A stretch of 64,000 bases of DNA, taken from positions 372,001-436,000 of the forward strand of contig NZ_CP049862.1 in the NCBI RefSeq assembly GCF_011300875.1, in the 5' to 3' direction. Position numbers and translations under genes: made by a program. Below are positions 33,431 through 41,278 of the stretch, piece after piece; the first letter of the stretch is position 1, and every line of letters starts with the position of its first letter. The notes below the pieces were generated by a model. It made no database searches and had not been told where the DNA came from. It saw only the letters and a program-made list of their open reading frames with translations. Origin of the DNA: Sanguibacter sp. HDW7. Lineage in GTDB: Bacteria; Actinomycetota; Actinomycetes; Actinomycetales; Cellulomonadaceae.

Positions 33431-34632
33431 TGACCGACGTCCGGCTCACCGCCACCCATCTCGCGGACGGCCGCGAGCTCTTCTACTACGACGACTCCGA
33501 GCCGTACGTCTCGGGCGCTGCGACCCGGCGCCTCGACGACCCGCGCCCCCTGCCGCCCCAGTTCGCCGACGGCGCCCAGGGCCCGCAGATGCGTCGCGAC
33601 CCGCTCACGGGGGACTGGATCCCCATGGCCACGCACCGCATGAACCGCACGTTCCTGCCGCCGGCCGACGCCAACCCGCTCGCGCCCGCCCGCCCCGGCG
33701 CCGCCTACTCCGACGGTGAGATCCCCGACACCGACTACGACGTCGTCGTCTTCGAGAACCGCTTCCCGTCGCTCGCGCGCGTCGACGGCACGCCCGGCCC
33801 GGGCGAGCTCGAGGGCGAGCCCCTGTGGGAGGTGCGTCCCGCCGACGGCCGCTGCGAGGTCATCTGCTTCTCGCCCGACTCGACCCGCTCGCTGCGCGAG
33901 GTCGGCCCGCGCCGCATGCGCACGATCATCGAGGCCTGGGCGCAGCGCACCGAGGCCCTCTCGCAGATCGACGGCATCCAGCAGGTCTTCGCGTTCGAGA
34001 ACCGCGGCGAGGAGATCGGGGTGACGCTCCACCACCCGCACGGACAGATCTACGCCTACCCGTACCTCACGCCGAAGACCACGGTGATGCTCGAGCGCGC
34101 CCGCGAGCACCGCGCCGCGACGGGCGGCAACCTTCTCGCCGACGTCATGAACGCCGAGATCCGCTCGGGCCGCCGCGTCATCGCGCAGTCCGAGCACTGG
34201 GTCGCCTACGTGCCCGCGGCCGGCCGCTGGCCCGTCGAGATCCACGTCGCGCCGCTCGACACGAGCCGCGCCATCCCCGACCTCGCCGCGCTCACGGACG
34301 CCGAGAAGGACGACCTCGCAGGCTTCTACCTCGAGATCCTCGCGCGCTGCGACATGTTCTTCCCCGACGACGACGGCACCCCGACGCGCCTGCCGTACAT
34401 CGCCGGCTGGCACCAGGCTCCCGTCGGCGACGGTCGCGAGGACCTGCGCCTGCACCTCGAGCTCTTCTCGATCCGTCGCGCGCCCGGCAAGCTCAAGTAC
34501 CTCGCCGGCTCCGAGTCCGGCATGGCCGCGTGGATCTCCGACACGACCCCCGAGAAGGTCGCCGACCGCCTCCGCGAGGTCGCGACCGGCTACGTCCCCG
34601 CAGGCCTCGAGAACCCGGGGGACCACCGATGA
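33427..34632 (+). CDS. galT: Galactose-1-phosphate uridylyltransferase
   Basis: About 401 residues. Family signatures include MRRDPLTGDWIPMATHRMNRTF (~54-75), VVFENRFPSLARVDG, and the active-site HHPHGQIYAYPY (nucleophile His is the second His of HPH). The C-terminal half holds EIHVAPLD and HLELFSIRRAPGKLKYLAGSE. It swaps galactose 1-phosphate with UDP-glucose in the Leloir pathway. Two adjacent ATGs (33427, 33430) are possible starts; the first gives a 4-nt overlap with the regulator gene. It overlaps galK by 4 nt. No galE is present in the window. Confidence 0.95.
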   Translation: MMTDVRLTATHLADGRELFYYDDSEPYVSGAATRRLDDPRPLPPQFADGAQGPQMRRDPLTGDWIPMATHRMNRTFLPPADANPLAPARPGAAYSDGEIPDTDYDVVVFENRFPSLARVDGTPGPGELEGEPLWEVRPADGRCEVICFSPDSTRSLREVGPRRMRTIIEAWAQRTEALSQIDGIQQVFAFENRGEEIGVTLHHPHGQIYAYPYLTPKTTVMLERAREHRAATGGNLLADVMNAEIRSGRRVIAQSEHWVAYVPAAGRWPVEIHVAPLDTSRAIPDLAALTDAEKDDLAGFYLEILARCDMFFPDDDGTPTRLPYIAGWHQAPVGDGREDLRLHLELFSIRRAPGKLKYLAGSESGMAAWISDTTPEKVADRLREVATGYVPAGLENPGDHR

Positions 34633-35840
34633 GCGTCGAGCGCCTCGGCTCCTGGACCCGCGAGGATGGCGACGCCCGCGCGGTCGCCGTCCTCACCGAC
34701 AGGCTCGGCGTCGCCGCGGACGTCGTCCGTTCCGCGCCCGGCCGCGTCAACGTCATCGGCGAGCACGTCGACTACACGGGCGGGCTCTGCCTGCCGACCG
34801 CGCTCCCGCACCGTACGCACGTCGCGCTGCGACGCCGGGACGACGACGTCGTCCGCCTCGTCTCCGCGCAGACCGACGAGACCTGGACGGCGGAGCTCGG
34901 TGACCTCGCGCCCGGCGCTCTCAGCGGCTGGGGCGTCTACGTCGCCGGCGTCGCCTGGGCGCTGCGCCAGGCCGGTTTCACGGTCGGCGGCTTCGACGCC
35001 GCGGTCGACTCGTGCGTGCCCTTCGGGGCGGGCCTGTCGAGCTCGGCCGCGCTCGAGGCCGCGACGGCCGTCGCGCTCGTCGACGCGTTCGACCTCGACC
35101 TCGGCTCCGGACCGGGCGTCCGGAACCTCGACGACGCGGCGCGCGCGATCCTCGCGACCGCGTGCGTGCGCGCCGAGAACGAGATCGCCGGCGCCAACAC
35201 GGGCGGGCTCGACCAGGCGTCGTCGCTGCGCTGCGTCGAGGGCGCCGCGATCCTCCTCGACTGCCGCGACGGCGCCGTCCGCCCTGTGCCGTTCGACCCG
35301 CTCGCCGTCGGCCTCGACCTGCTCGTCATCGACACGCGCGCGCCGCACTCCCACGTCGACGGTGAGTACTCCGCGCGTCGGGTGGCGACCGAGACGGCCG
35401 CCGAGCTCCTCGGCGTGCCCGACCTGCGCGCCGTCCCGTTCGACGAGCTGGACGCCGCGCTCGCCCGCATCGGCGACCGCGTCATCCGGCGCCGGGCGCG
35501 TCACTGCGTCACCGAGATCGAGCGGGTCCGTGAGGCCGTCGCCGTGCTCGACGGGGGTGACGTCGCGGGGCTCGGGCCGCTCATGACGGCGTCGCACGTG
35601 TCGCTGCGTGACGACTTCGAGGTCACCGTGCCCGAGCTCGACACAGCCGTCGACGCCGCACTCGCCGCGGGCGCGCTCGGCGCGCGCATGACCGGTGGCG
35701 GCTTCGGCGGCTCGGCGATCGCGCTCGTCCGCGCGGACGAGGCCGACGCGGTCGCGCAGGCGATCGCCGACGCGTTCGCGCTCCGAGGCTTCGCCGCCCC
35801 GGCGTTCCTCACGGCGCCGCCGAGCGCCCCGGCAGGCTGA
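34629..35840 (+). CDS. galK: Galactokinase
   Basis: 403 residues of the GHMP kinase superfamily. Motif 1 APGRVNVIGEHVDYTGG (~36-52) contains the galactokinase signature. Motif 2 is PFGAGLSSSAALEAATAVAL (ATP loop) and motif 3 is ARMTGGGFGGSAIAL near the C-terminus. The catalytic aspartate sits in NTGGLDQASSL. It phosphorylates galactose from the GH42 and GH36 reactions and passes it to GalT. Start overlaps galT (ATGA). Two interrupted inverted repeats follow before the convergent nhaA gene. Confidence 0.95.
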   Translation: MSVERLGSWTREDGDARAVAVLTDRLGVAADVVRSAPGRVNVIGEHVDYTGGLCLPTALPHRTHVALRRRDDDVVRLVSAQTDETWTAELGDLAPGALSGWGVYVAGVAWALRQAGFTVGGFDAAVDSCVPFGAGLSSSAALEAATAVALVDAFDLDLGSGPGVRNLDDAARAILATACVRAENEIAGANTGGLDQASSLRCVEGAAILLDCRDGAVRPVPFDPLAVGLDLLVIDTRAPHSHVDGEYSARRVATETAAELLGVPDLRAVPFDELDAALARIGDRVIRRRARHCVTEIERVREAVAVLDGGDVAGLGPLMTASHVSLRDDFEVTVPELDTAVDAALAAGALGARMTGGGFGGSAIALVRADEADAVAQAIADAFALRGFAAPAFLTAPPSAPAG

Positions 35841-35857
35841 GCGCCAACCAGGAGTCT

Positions 35858-35927
35858 GCGAGAGCGCGCATCCGCGCCGAGACCGCGTCGTCAGACGCGC
35901 GACCTCGGCGCAGATGCGCGCTCTCGC
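35858..35927. repeat. Two-tier inverted repeat after galK
   Basis: A 24-bp outer stem (35858-35881 with 35904-35927, one mismatch) encloses an inner stem CGCGTC/GACGCG with a GTCA loop (35884-35899). It starts 18 bp past the galK stop and could act as its terminator. Confidence 0.65.
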
Positions 35928-36007
35928 TGTGAGGCGGGCCGGCCGTCGTACCGCGCGGGCCGTCGTGCCGCGTCGGCCGTCAGGTCGGGCCCCGGGGGTG
36001 CCCGTCT

Positions 36008-36069
36008 ACCCGCAAGTTTGTGCGCTACCCGCAGGTTCAGACTTGCGGGTAGCGCACAGACTTGCGGGT
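36008..36069. repeat. Two-tier inverted repeat before the nhaA stop
   Basis: Outer arms ACCCGCAAG (36008-36016) and CTTGCGGGT (36061-36069). Inner 15-bp arms TGTGCGCTACCCGCA (36019-36033) and TGCGGGTAGCGCACA (36044-36058). The word TACCCGCAA/TTGCGGGTA occurs within both tiers, so alternative pairings are possible. It lies 15 bp from the minus-strand nhaA stop. Confidence 0.65.
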
Positions 36070-36084
36070 GCGCGGGTGCGCGGG

Positions 36085-37383
36085 TCAGGCCGCGGGGGTG
36101 GACGGGGTGGCCGGGGAGGGGCGGCGGGCGTGGGCGCGGCTGCGGAACCACAGCAGCAGGCCGCCGATCACGGCCGCCGTGAGCGAGCCGAGGAGCACCG
36201 CGGCCTTCGCCGCGTCCGTCGACGCCGAGCCCGCAGGGAACGAGAGCTCGGCGATGAGCAGGGCGACCGTGAAGCCGATGCCGCCGACGCACGCCACGGC
36301 AATGACGTCGGCCCAGCGCAGCGACTCGTCCAGCCGCGCACGGGTGAGCGTGACGAGCAGCCACGTCGCGGCGACGATGCCGAGTGGCTTGCCGACGACG
36401 AGCCCGAGGAACACTCCCTGCGCGGCGGGCGTCGACGCCGCCGACGCGATGGCCGCGGGGTCGACGGCGACCCCCGCCGCGAACAGTGCGAACACCGGCA
36501 CGGCGAAGCCCGCTGAGACGGGACGCCACCGGTGCTCGTACCGCTCGGCAAGGGAGACGTCCTCGACCGGGGCGTCGTCGGCGCGCGGCCGTCGTTGGCC
36601 TGTCCCGTCCCCGGTGCGCGCGACCGCGGGGACGGTGAGTCCGAGCAGGACGCCCGCGATGGTCGCGTGGACGCCCGAGGCGTGCATGAGCGCCCAGGCC
36701 GCGACGCCCAGAGGGACGAGCAGCCACCACGGGGCGCCACCCCGTCGTCGGACGAGGACGCCGAACACGACGACCGCCGCGAGCGCCGCACCGAGCTTCG
36801 GCAGCGAGAGATCGCCGGCGTAGAAGATCGCGATGACGACGATGCCGAGCAGGTCGTCGACCACCGCGAGGGTGAGGAGGAAGACGCGCAGCGCGGCGGG
36901 CAGGCCGCGGCCGCACACCGTGAGGACGGCGACGGCGAACGCGATGTCGGTCGCGGCCGGGATCGCCCAGCCGTGCGCCTCGCCGCCCGGCTGGAGGTTC
37001 GTGAGGGCGTAGACGAGCGCGGGCACGGCCATGCCGCCGACGGCGGCGAGGATGGGGACGATCGCGGTCGCGGGGCGGCGGAGCTGGCCCGTGACGATCT
37101 CCCGCTTGAGCTCGAGACCGACGACGAGGAAGAAGATCGCGAGCAGCCCGTCGGTCGCCCACCCGGCGAGCGTGAGGTCGAGGTGGAGCGCGGCGGGCCC
37201 GACGCGGACACCGGACAGCGCGGCATAGCTCTCGCGCCAGGGGGAGTTCGCCCACACGAGAGCGACGACCGCCCCGGCGAGGAGCAGGACCGCACCGGTG
37301 CTCTCGTCGCGGAGGGTGTCGGCAAGGTTGCGTCGGCTGCCCGGGACGGGCTCGTCGAGCACGACGGGGCGGTGGTCGGTCAT
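36085..37383 (-). CDS. nhaA: Na+/H+ antiporter NhaA
   Basis: 432 residues with about 11-12 membrane segments. Diagnostic features are GLLAIFFLVVGLELKREIVTGQL (~79-101), IPAATDIAFAVAVL (~141-154) and the ion-binding Asp pair D176-D177 in TLAVVDDLLGI. It exchanges sodium for protons and supports pH and salt homeostasis. A ~35-residue charged insertion (TGDGTGQRRPRADDAPVEDVSLAERYEHRW) lies between helices. The C-terminal tail is short and basic. It is monocistronic; 130 bp separate its start from the minus-strand dehydrogenase gene. Confidence 0.95.
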   Translation of the reverse strand: MTDHRPVVLDEPVPGSRRNLADTLRDESTGAVLLLAGAVVALVWANSPWRESYAALSGVRVGPAALHLDLTLAGWATDGLLAIFFLVVGLELKREIVTGQLRRPATAIVPILAAVGGMAVPALVYALTNLQPGGEAHGWAIPAATDIAFAVAVLTVCGRGLPAALRVFLLTLAVVDDLLGIVVIAIFYAGDLSLPKLGAALAAVVVFGVLVRRRGGAPWWLLVPLGVAAWALMHASGVHATIAGVLLGLTVPAVARTGDGTGQRRPRADDAPVEDVSLAERYEHRWRPVSAGFAVPVFALFAAGVAVDPAAIASAASTPAAQGVFLGLVVGKPLGIVAATWLLVTLTRARLDESLRWADVIAVACVGGIGFTVALLIAELSFPAGSASTDAAKAAVLLGSLTAAVIGGLLLWFRSRAHARRPSPATPSTPAA

Positions 37384-37513
37384 GCGTCCTCGTTCGGTGG
37401 TGGGGTGTGCGTCGGAACGCTAGCGCGGTGACGGGGCTCGACGGGAGGGGCGGGACGGTGTATCGCGCGCACGGGCGCGCGGCATCCAACTCGACCCTTC
37501 CGTGTGACCAGGA

Positions 37514-38404
37514 TCACACCGTGCGTGGCAGCTCGGCGAGATAGCGCTGGACGACCGAGGTGTCGGCGTCGCCCAGCCCGGCGTCGGTGAGGGCGGTGAA
37601 CGTCGCGCGCAGGACGTCGAGCTGGGGCGTGGACGTGCCCGTGCGCTCGGCCTCGGCCGCCGCGAACCCGAGATCCTTCACCATGAAACGCGCCGCGCCC
37701 GAGGGGGAGTGGTCGTGCGTCGCGAAGCGGTGCGCCTTGACGTCGAGCACGCGGCTGCCCGCGTATCCGGCCCCGAGCAGGTCGAGGAGCCGACCGACGT
37801 CGAGGCCCGACCGCTCCGCGAGGACCGAGGCCTCGCCGAGGGCCTGGACCGTCGCGGCGACGATCATCTGGTTGCACGCCTTGGCGACCTGGCCGGCGCC
37901 GAGCGGCCCGAGATGCTCCGCGCGACCGCACGCCGCGAGGACGTCGAGGGCGGTCCGGGCGTCGTCGGTCGACCCGCCGACCATGATCGACAGCGTCCCG
38001 GCGACGGCTCCCTCCTCGCCTCCCGAGACGGGAGCGTCCACGACGCGGACGGCATCGTCGGTGCTCGCGCGCAGGCGCGCGTCGAGGTTGCGTATGCCGT
38101 CGGGGGAGACGGTCGAGCACACGACGACGAGCAGCCGCCCCGTGACGCCGGCGAGCACGCCGTCCTCGCCGTCGAGGAGCGCCTCGAGGTCGGGGAGGTC
38201 CGGCAGCACGACGACGAGGACGTCGACCGCGGCGGCCAGCTCGCGCGGGGACCCGTGCCAGGTGGCGCCCGCCGCGACGAGCTCGGTGGCGGACGCGGGC
38301 CGACGTGCCCAGACGTGGAGGGCGCCGCGAGCGGCGAGCAGGTGGTGCGCCATCGGCGCGCCCATGACGCCGAGGCCGAGGACCCCGACGACCGGTGCGG
38401 TCAT
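37514..38404 (-). CDS. NAD(P)-dependent beta-hydroxyacid dehydrogenase (HIBADH / tartronate semialdehyde reductase family)
   Basis: 296 residues. Rossmann motif GVLGLGVMGAPMAHHL (~7-22), the family's substrate-binding segment VDAPVSGGEEGAVAGTLSIMVGG (~119-141) and the catalytic lysine in GQVAKACNQMIVAATVQALGEA (~165-187). Members reduce or oxidise 3-hydroxyisobutyrate, tartronate semialdehyde or similar short beta-hydroxyacids. The start overlaps the DUF4862 gene by 4 nt, so both act together. They are divergent from a uronate TRAP transporter, which suggests a role in sugar-acid breakdown. Exact substrate unknown. Confidence 0.85.
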   Translation of the reverse strand: MTAPVVGVLGLGVMGAPMAHHLLAARGALHVWARRPASATELVAAGATWHGSPRELAAAVDVLVVVLPDLPDLEALLDGEDGVLAGVTGRLLVVVCSTVSPDGIRNLDARLRASTDDAVRVVDAPVSGGEEGAVAGTLSIMVGGSTDDARTALDVLAACGRAEHLGPLGAGQVAKACNQMIVAATVQALGEASVLAERSGLDVGRLLDLLGAGYAGSRVLDVKAHRFATHDHSPSGAARFMVKDLGFAAAEAERTGTSTPQLDVLRATFTALTDAGLGDADTSVVQRYLAELPRTV

Positions 38405-39384
38405 GCCCGCTCCGCCGCGACGGTGTCGAGGGAGGCGCGCACGAGGGCGAGGCTTGCGCGGGCGACCGCGAGCCGGCCGGCGACGTCCGTCCCGGGCGCA
38501 GCGGTGACCTTGGCGCCCACGTGCTCGAGGCCGTCCCCGGCGGCGCGCAGCGTCGCGAGGACCTGGTCGCCGTCGAGCAGGCTCGCGGCGCTCGCGGCCA
38601 GCGCGGGGTCCGAGCCGCGCGGGGCGATGTGGGAGTCGTCCCAGGGCTCTCCCCACGGGCTCGCCACGTCGGTGGCGCCCGAGAAGATGAGGCCGCGCAG
38701 GACGCCGGCCGCGGCGGCCGCCGCCGCGTGGCGGGCGGGGGCGGCGGCGTCGCGCGCCTCGATCGCCGAGCGGCCCCAGTTGAGGGTGATGCCGATGCCG
38801 GCCTCGGCGGCGAGGGCGATCTCGTCGTCGATCGACCAGAAGCCCTTCGCGGGGGCCTGGCCGGCGACGAGCGCGTCGCTGTGCTCGAGGGTGAGCGTCG
38901 CGCCCGCGAGGTCGAGGTCGGCGAGGGTCGCGAGCGAGGCGCGCATCGCGTCGAGCGAGCCGGTCGTGCCGCGTGCGGAGGCCTGGGCCGGCGCGGGGGC
39001 GGTGTGGATCTCGACACCGCGGACGCGGCGCCGGCCCGAGAGGTCGGCGAGGCGGCGCGCGAACTCCGCGACCTCGGCGAGGTCGGCGAGGGCTGCGGCG
39101 CGGCCCTCGGGGTCGGAGGAGGAGAGCCCGTAGCGGCCGTCGACGGCGAGCCGCTGCATGGTCCGGGGGATGCAGGTGACGACGAGGTCGATGGCGGGCG
39201 GAAGGGTCGCGGCGACGTGCGCGGGGTCGCACGCGGGGTCGCCCGGGGCGGCGAGAGGGTGCTCGACGGCATCGATGCCCAGGCTGTCGAGCGCCGTGAC
39301 GAAGGTCACGGCGTCGTCGGGGTCCGCGGGCGTGAGCGCGTAGGCGCCGAGCGTGAGGGCGGGGCGTGCGGGCTGCATGGACAT
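38401..39384 (-). CDS. DUF4862 family protein (predicted TIM-barrel, isomerase/epimerase-like)
   Basis: 327 residues from the ATG at 39384, with AGAAGGAG 6 nt upstream. Sequence features include LTLGAYALTPADPDDA, LVVTCIPRTMQRLAVDGRYGLSSSDPEGR, VEIHTAPAP, LTLEHSDAL and GITLNWGRSAIEAR. These acidic and histidine residues at strand ends resemble sugar-phosphate isomerase/epimerase metal sites, but no function is established for the family. It is translationally coupled to the HIBADH-like gene and divergent from the TRAP-kdu operon, sharing a 300-bp control region with IclR-type palindromes. Confidence 0.7.
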   Translation of the reverse strand: MSMQPARPALTLGAYALTPADPDDAVTFVTALDSLGIDAVEHPLAAPGDPACDPAHVAATLPPAIDLVVTCIPRTMQRLAVDGRYGLSSSDPEGRAAALADLAEVAEFARRLADLSGRRRVRGVEIHTAPAPAQASARGTTGSLDAMRASLATLADLDLAGATLTLEHSDALVAGQAPAKGFWSIDDEIALAAEAGIGITLNWGRSAIEARDAAAPARHAAAAAAAGVLRGLIFSGATDVASPWGEPWDDSHIAPRGSDPALAASAASLLDGDQVLATLRAAGDGLEHVGAKVTAAPGTDVAGRLAVARASLALVRASLDTVAAERA

Positions 39385-39503
39385 CGTCGTCTCCTTCTGT
39401 CCGTCGGCTTCGACGGGGGTGTGCGGTGGTGTCTCGTTCCGGTCACGACTTGGCGCGTGCCCGGGTTCTGTGTTGACGGACTGCGGACCGTCTGACTTAC
39501 TTG

Positions 39504-39528
39504 GTTCCGTCACCCGGAACTCAGTTCC
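39504..39528. promoter_or_regulatory. Overlapping IclR-type operator in the divergent uronate control region
   Basis: The 300-bp gap between the DUF4862 and dctP starts contains GTTCCG-TCACC-CGGAAC (39504-39520), an inverted repeat with a 5-bp spacer. It overlaps GGAAC-TCA-GTTCC (39516-39528), so three half-sites lie in tandem. A TATAGA hexamer begins 2 bp further on. A TTGACG hexamer at 39473 could be a -35. The IclR gene at 43486 in the same operon is the likely partner. The rest of the gap shows no gene. Confidence 0.6.
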
Positions 39529-39529
39529 A

Positions 39530-39535
39530 TATAGA
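39530..39535 (+). promoter_or_regulatory. Candidate -10 element of the TRAP-kdu operon
   Basis: TATAGA directly downstream of the overlapping palindromes and about 150 bp upstream of dctP. No well-spaced -35 is seen, as expected for an activated or repressed promoter. Confidence 0.35.
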
Positions 39536-39684
39536 CAACAGTGTGGCACCGGCAGGGACGCCGGCGCACCAGAACATCGACGTTCGTCCCACACGAGACG
39601 ACGACGGCCCACCCCGTCCACGGGCAGGCCTCGTCACCCGCACCCCGCGCCCGCCCCGGCGGGCCCAGCAAGGAGACACCCCTC

Positions 39685-40695
39685 ATGCGACGGAACAAGG
39701 TCGTTTCGCTCTTCGCGGTCGGCGCACTCGCGCTCGGCCTCGCCGCCTGCTCCTCTGACGACAAGGCCGCGGACGGCGGCGCCGGCACCACCACCTTCAA
39801 GGTGGCCTTCAACCAGAACGCCGCCCACCCCCAGGCCAAGGCGCTCGCCGAGATCAGCGACAAGCTCAAGGAGGCCACGGACGGCAAGTACGCCCTCGAG
39901 GTCTTCCACGACGAGCTCCTCGGCTCCCAGGCCGAGACCCTCGAGATGGTCCAGACCGGCACGGTCCAGATGGCCATCGTCGGCGGGTCCCTCCTCGAGA
40001 ACTTCAACCCCGACTTCTCGGTCGTCAACCTTCCCTACCTGTTCGACTCGATCGAGCACCAGATGAAGGTCCTCAACGACCCCGCCATCACCGGCGAGCT
40101 CTACAGCTCCATCGAGGACAAGGGCATCAAGGTCCTCGTCTCGTACCACGCGGGTGTCCGTAACGTCTACACCAAGACCGGCCCGATCACGAAGCCCGAG
40201 GACCTCAAGGGCATGAAGATCCGCGTCATCGGCTCCGACACCAACGTCCGCATGATGGAGCTCATGGGCGGCGTCGGCACCCCGATGGCCCAGGGCGAGG
40301 TCTACACCGCGATCCAGTCCGGCGTCCTCGACGGCGGCGAGAACAACGAGCTCATCTACTCCGACCTCGCCCACGCCGAGATCGCCCCGTACTACGCGTA
40401 CACCAAGCACCTCATGATGCCCGACACCCTCGTCATCAACCCCAAGGTGCTCGCCGACATGGACGAGACCTCCCGCGCGAAGCTCCTCGAGCTCGTCAAC
40501 GCGTCCGTCGACACCGAGGTCAAGCTCTTCGCCGAGGCCGTCACCGACCGCAAGGCCAAGGCCGAGGCCGCCGGCGCGAAGTTCAACGACGTCGACTTCG
40601 ATGCGTTCCGCAACGCCGTCCTCCCGCTCCACCAGGAGCGTCTGACGACGGACGTCACCAAGAAGATCTACGAGCAGATCCAGGCCGCTCGCTGA
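39685..40695 (+). CDS. TRAP transporter solute-binding lipoprotein, DctP type
   Basis: 336 residues. Signal peptide with lipobox LGLAAC (Cys ~21), then the DctP fold: FKVAFNQNAAHPQAKALAEISDKLKEATDGKYALEVFHDELLGSQAETLEMVQTGTVQMAIVG. The conserved arginine that ion-pairs with the substrate carboxylate is in LKGMKIRVIGS. The C-terminal ELIYSDLAHAEIAPYYAYTKHLMMPDTLVIN is typical of uronate-binding TRAP proteins. Lipid anchoring is the Gram-positive solution. It feeds the DctQM permease with an organic or sugar acid, probably a uronate judging from kduI and kduD downstream. Confidence 0.93.
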   Translation: MRRNKVVSLFAVGALALGLAACSSDDKAADGGAGTTTFKVAFNQNAAHPQAKALAEISDKLKEATDGKYALEVFHDELLGSQAETLEMVQTGTVQMAIVGGSLLENFNPDFSVVNLPYLFDSIEHQMKVLNDPAITGELYSSIEDKGIKVLVSYHAGVRNVYTKTGPITKPEDLKGMKIRVIGSDTNVRMMELMGGVGTPMAQGEVYTAIQSGVLDGGENNELIYSDLAHAEIAPYYAYTKHLMMPDTLVINPKVLADMDETSRAKLLELVNASVDTEVKLFAEAVTDRKAKAEAAGAKFNDVDFDAFRNAVLPLHQERLTTDVTKKIYEQIQAAR

Positions 40696-40710
40696 CGCGT
40701 CGGACCCAGC

Positions 40711-40745
40711 GGTCGGCCGTCGACGCAGGACGTCGACGGCCGACC
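40711..40745 (+). terminator. Intercistronic hairpin after dctP
   Basis: A perfect 15-bp stem GGTCGGCCGTCGACG/CGTCGACGGCCGACC with a CAGGA loop, 15 bp after the dctP stop and 20 bp before dctQ. Same place and geometry as the hairpin after the ABC sugar-binding protein gene (26641). Confidence 0.7.
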
Positions 40746-40765
40746 CGCCCGGAAGAAGGCACCCC

Positions 40766-41278
40766 ATGACCCGTACGAAAGCCGTGCTCGACACGGTCCT
40801 GAGGACCATCTGCGTCGCGCTCTTCGCGATCCTCGTCCTCCTCGTCACGTGGCAGGTCATCACCCGCCTCGTGCTCAACTCCCCGAGCATCTGGACCGAG
40901 GAGGCAGCCCGCTACGTGTTCATCTGGCTGAGCCTCATCGGCATCTCCATCGCCACCGGCGAGAAGGCCGACGTCGCGATCGACTTCCTCGTGAGGAAGT
41001 TCCCGGTCGCCGCCCAGCGCTGGATCGAGGTCCTCGCGTACCTCTCCACGCTCTCCTTCGCCGTCATCATCATGATCTGGGGCGGCTGGACCAACGCGAT
41101 GATGACGTGGGACCAGCTCAACCCGGTCCTCCCCGTCAACGCCGGCGTCCTCTACCTCGCGGTGCCCGTCTCCGGGGTGCTGCTCTCCCTGTACCTCATC
41201 TACCACCTGGTCCGCACGCTCTCGCCGAGCTACGCAGGTGTCGAAGAGATCGACCCCGACGACGAGGTGGAGCTGTGA
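40766..41278 (+). CDS. TRAP transporter small permease, DctQ type
   Basis: 170 residues with four membrane segments. The family signature SPSIWTEEAARYVFIWLSLIGISIATGEKADVAIDFLVRKFP (~47-80) is clear. It forms the transporter with the adjoining DctM, whose GTG start overlaps this stop by 4 nt. The C-terminus is strongly acidic (EEIDPDDEVEL). The ribosome site is GGAAGAAGG before the ATG. Confidence 0.93.
   Translation: MTRTKAVLDTVLRTICVALFAILVLLVTWQVITRLVLNSPSIWTEEAARYVFIWLSLIGISIATGEKADVAIDFLVRKFPVAAQRWIEVLAYLSTLSFAVIIMIWGGWTNAMMTWDQLNPVLPVNAGVLYLAVPVSGVLLSLYLIYHLVRTLSPSYAGVEEIDPDDEVEL

Noticed and set aside
35841-36084. Clustered repeats after galK as a possible CRISPR array
   Set aside because: The repeats are inverted, not direct, there are no regularly spaced units, and no cas gene is present.
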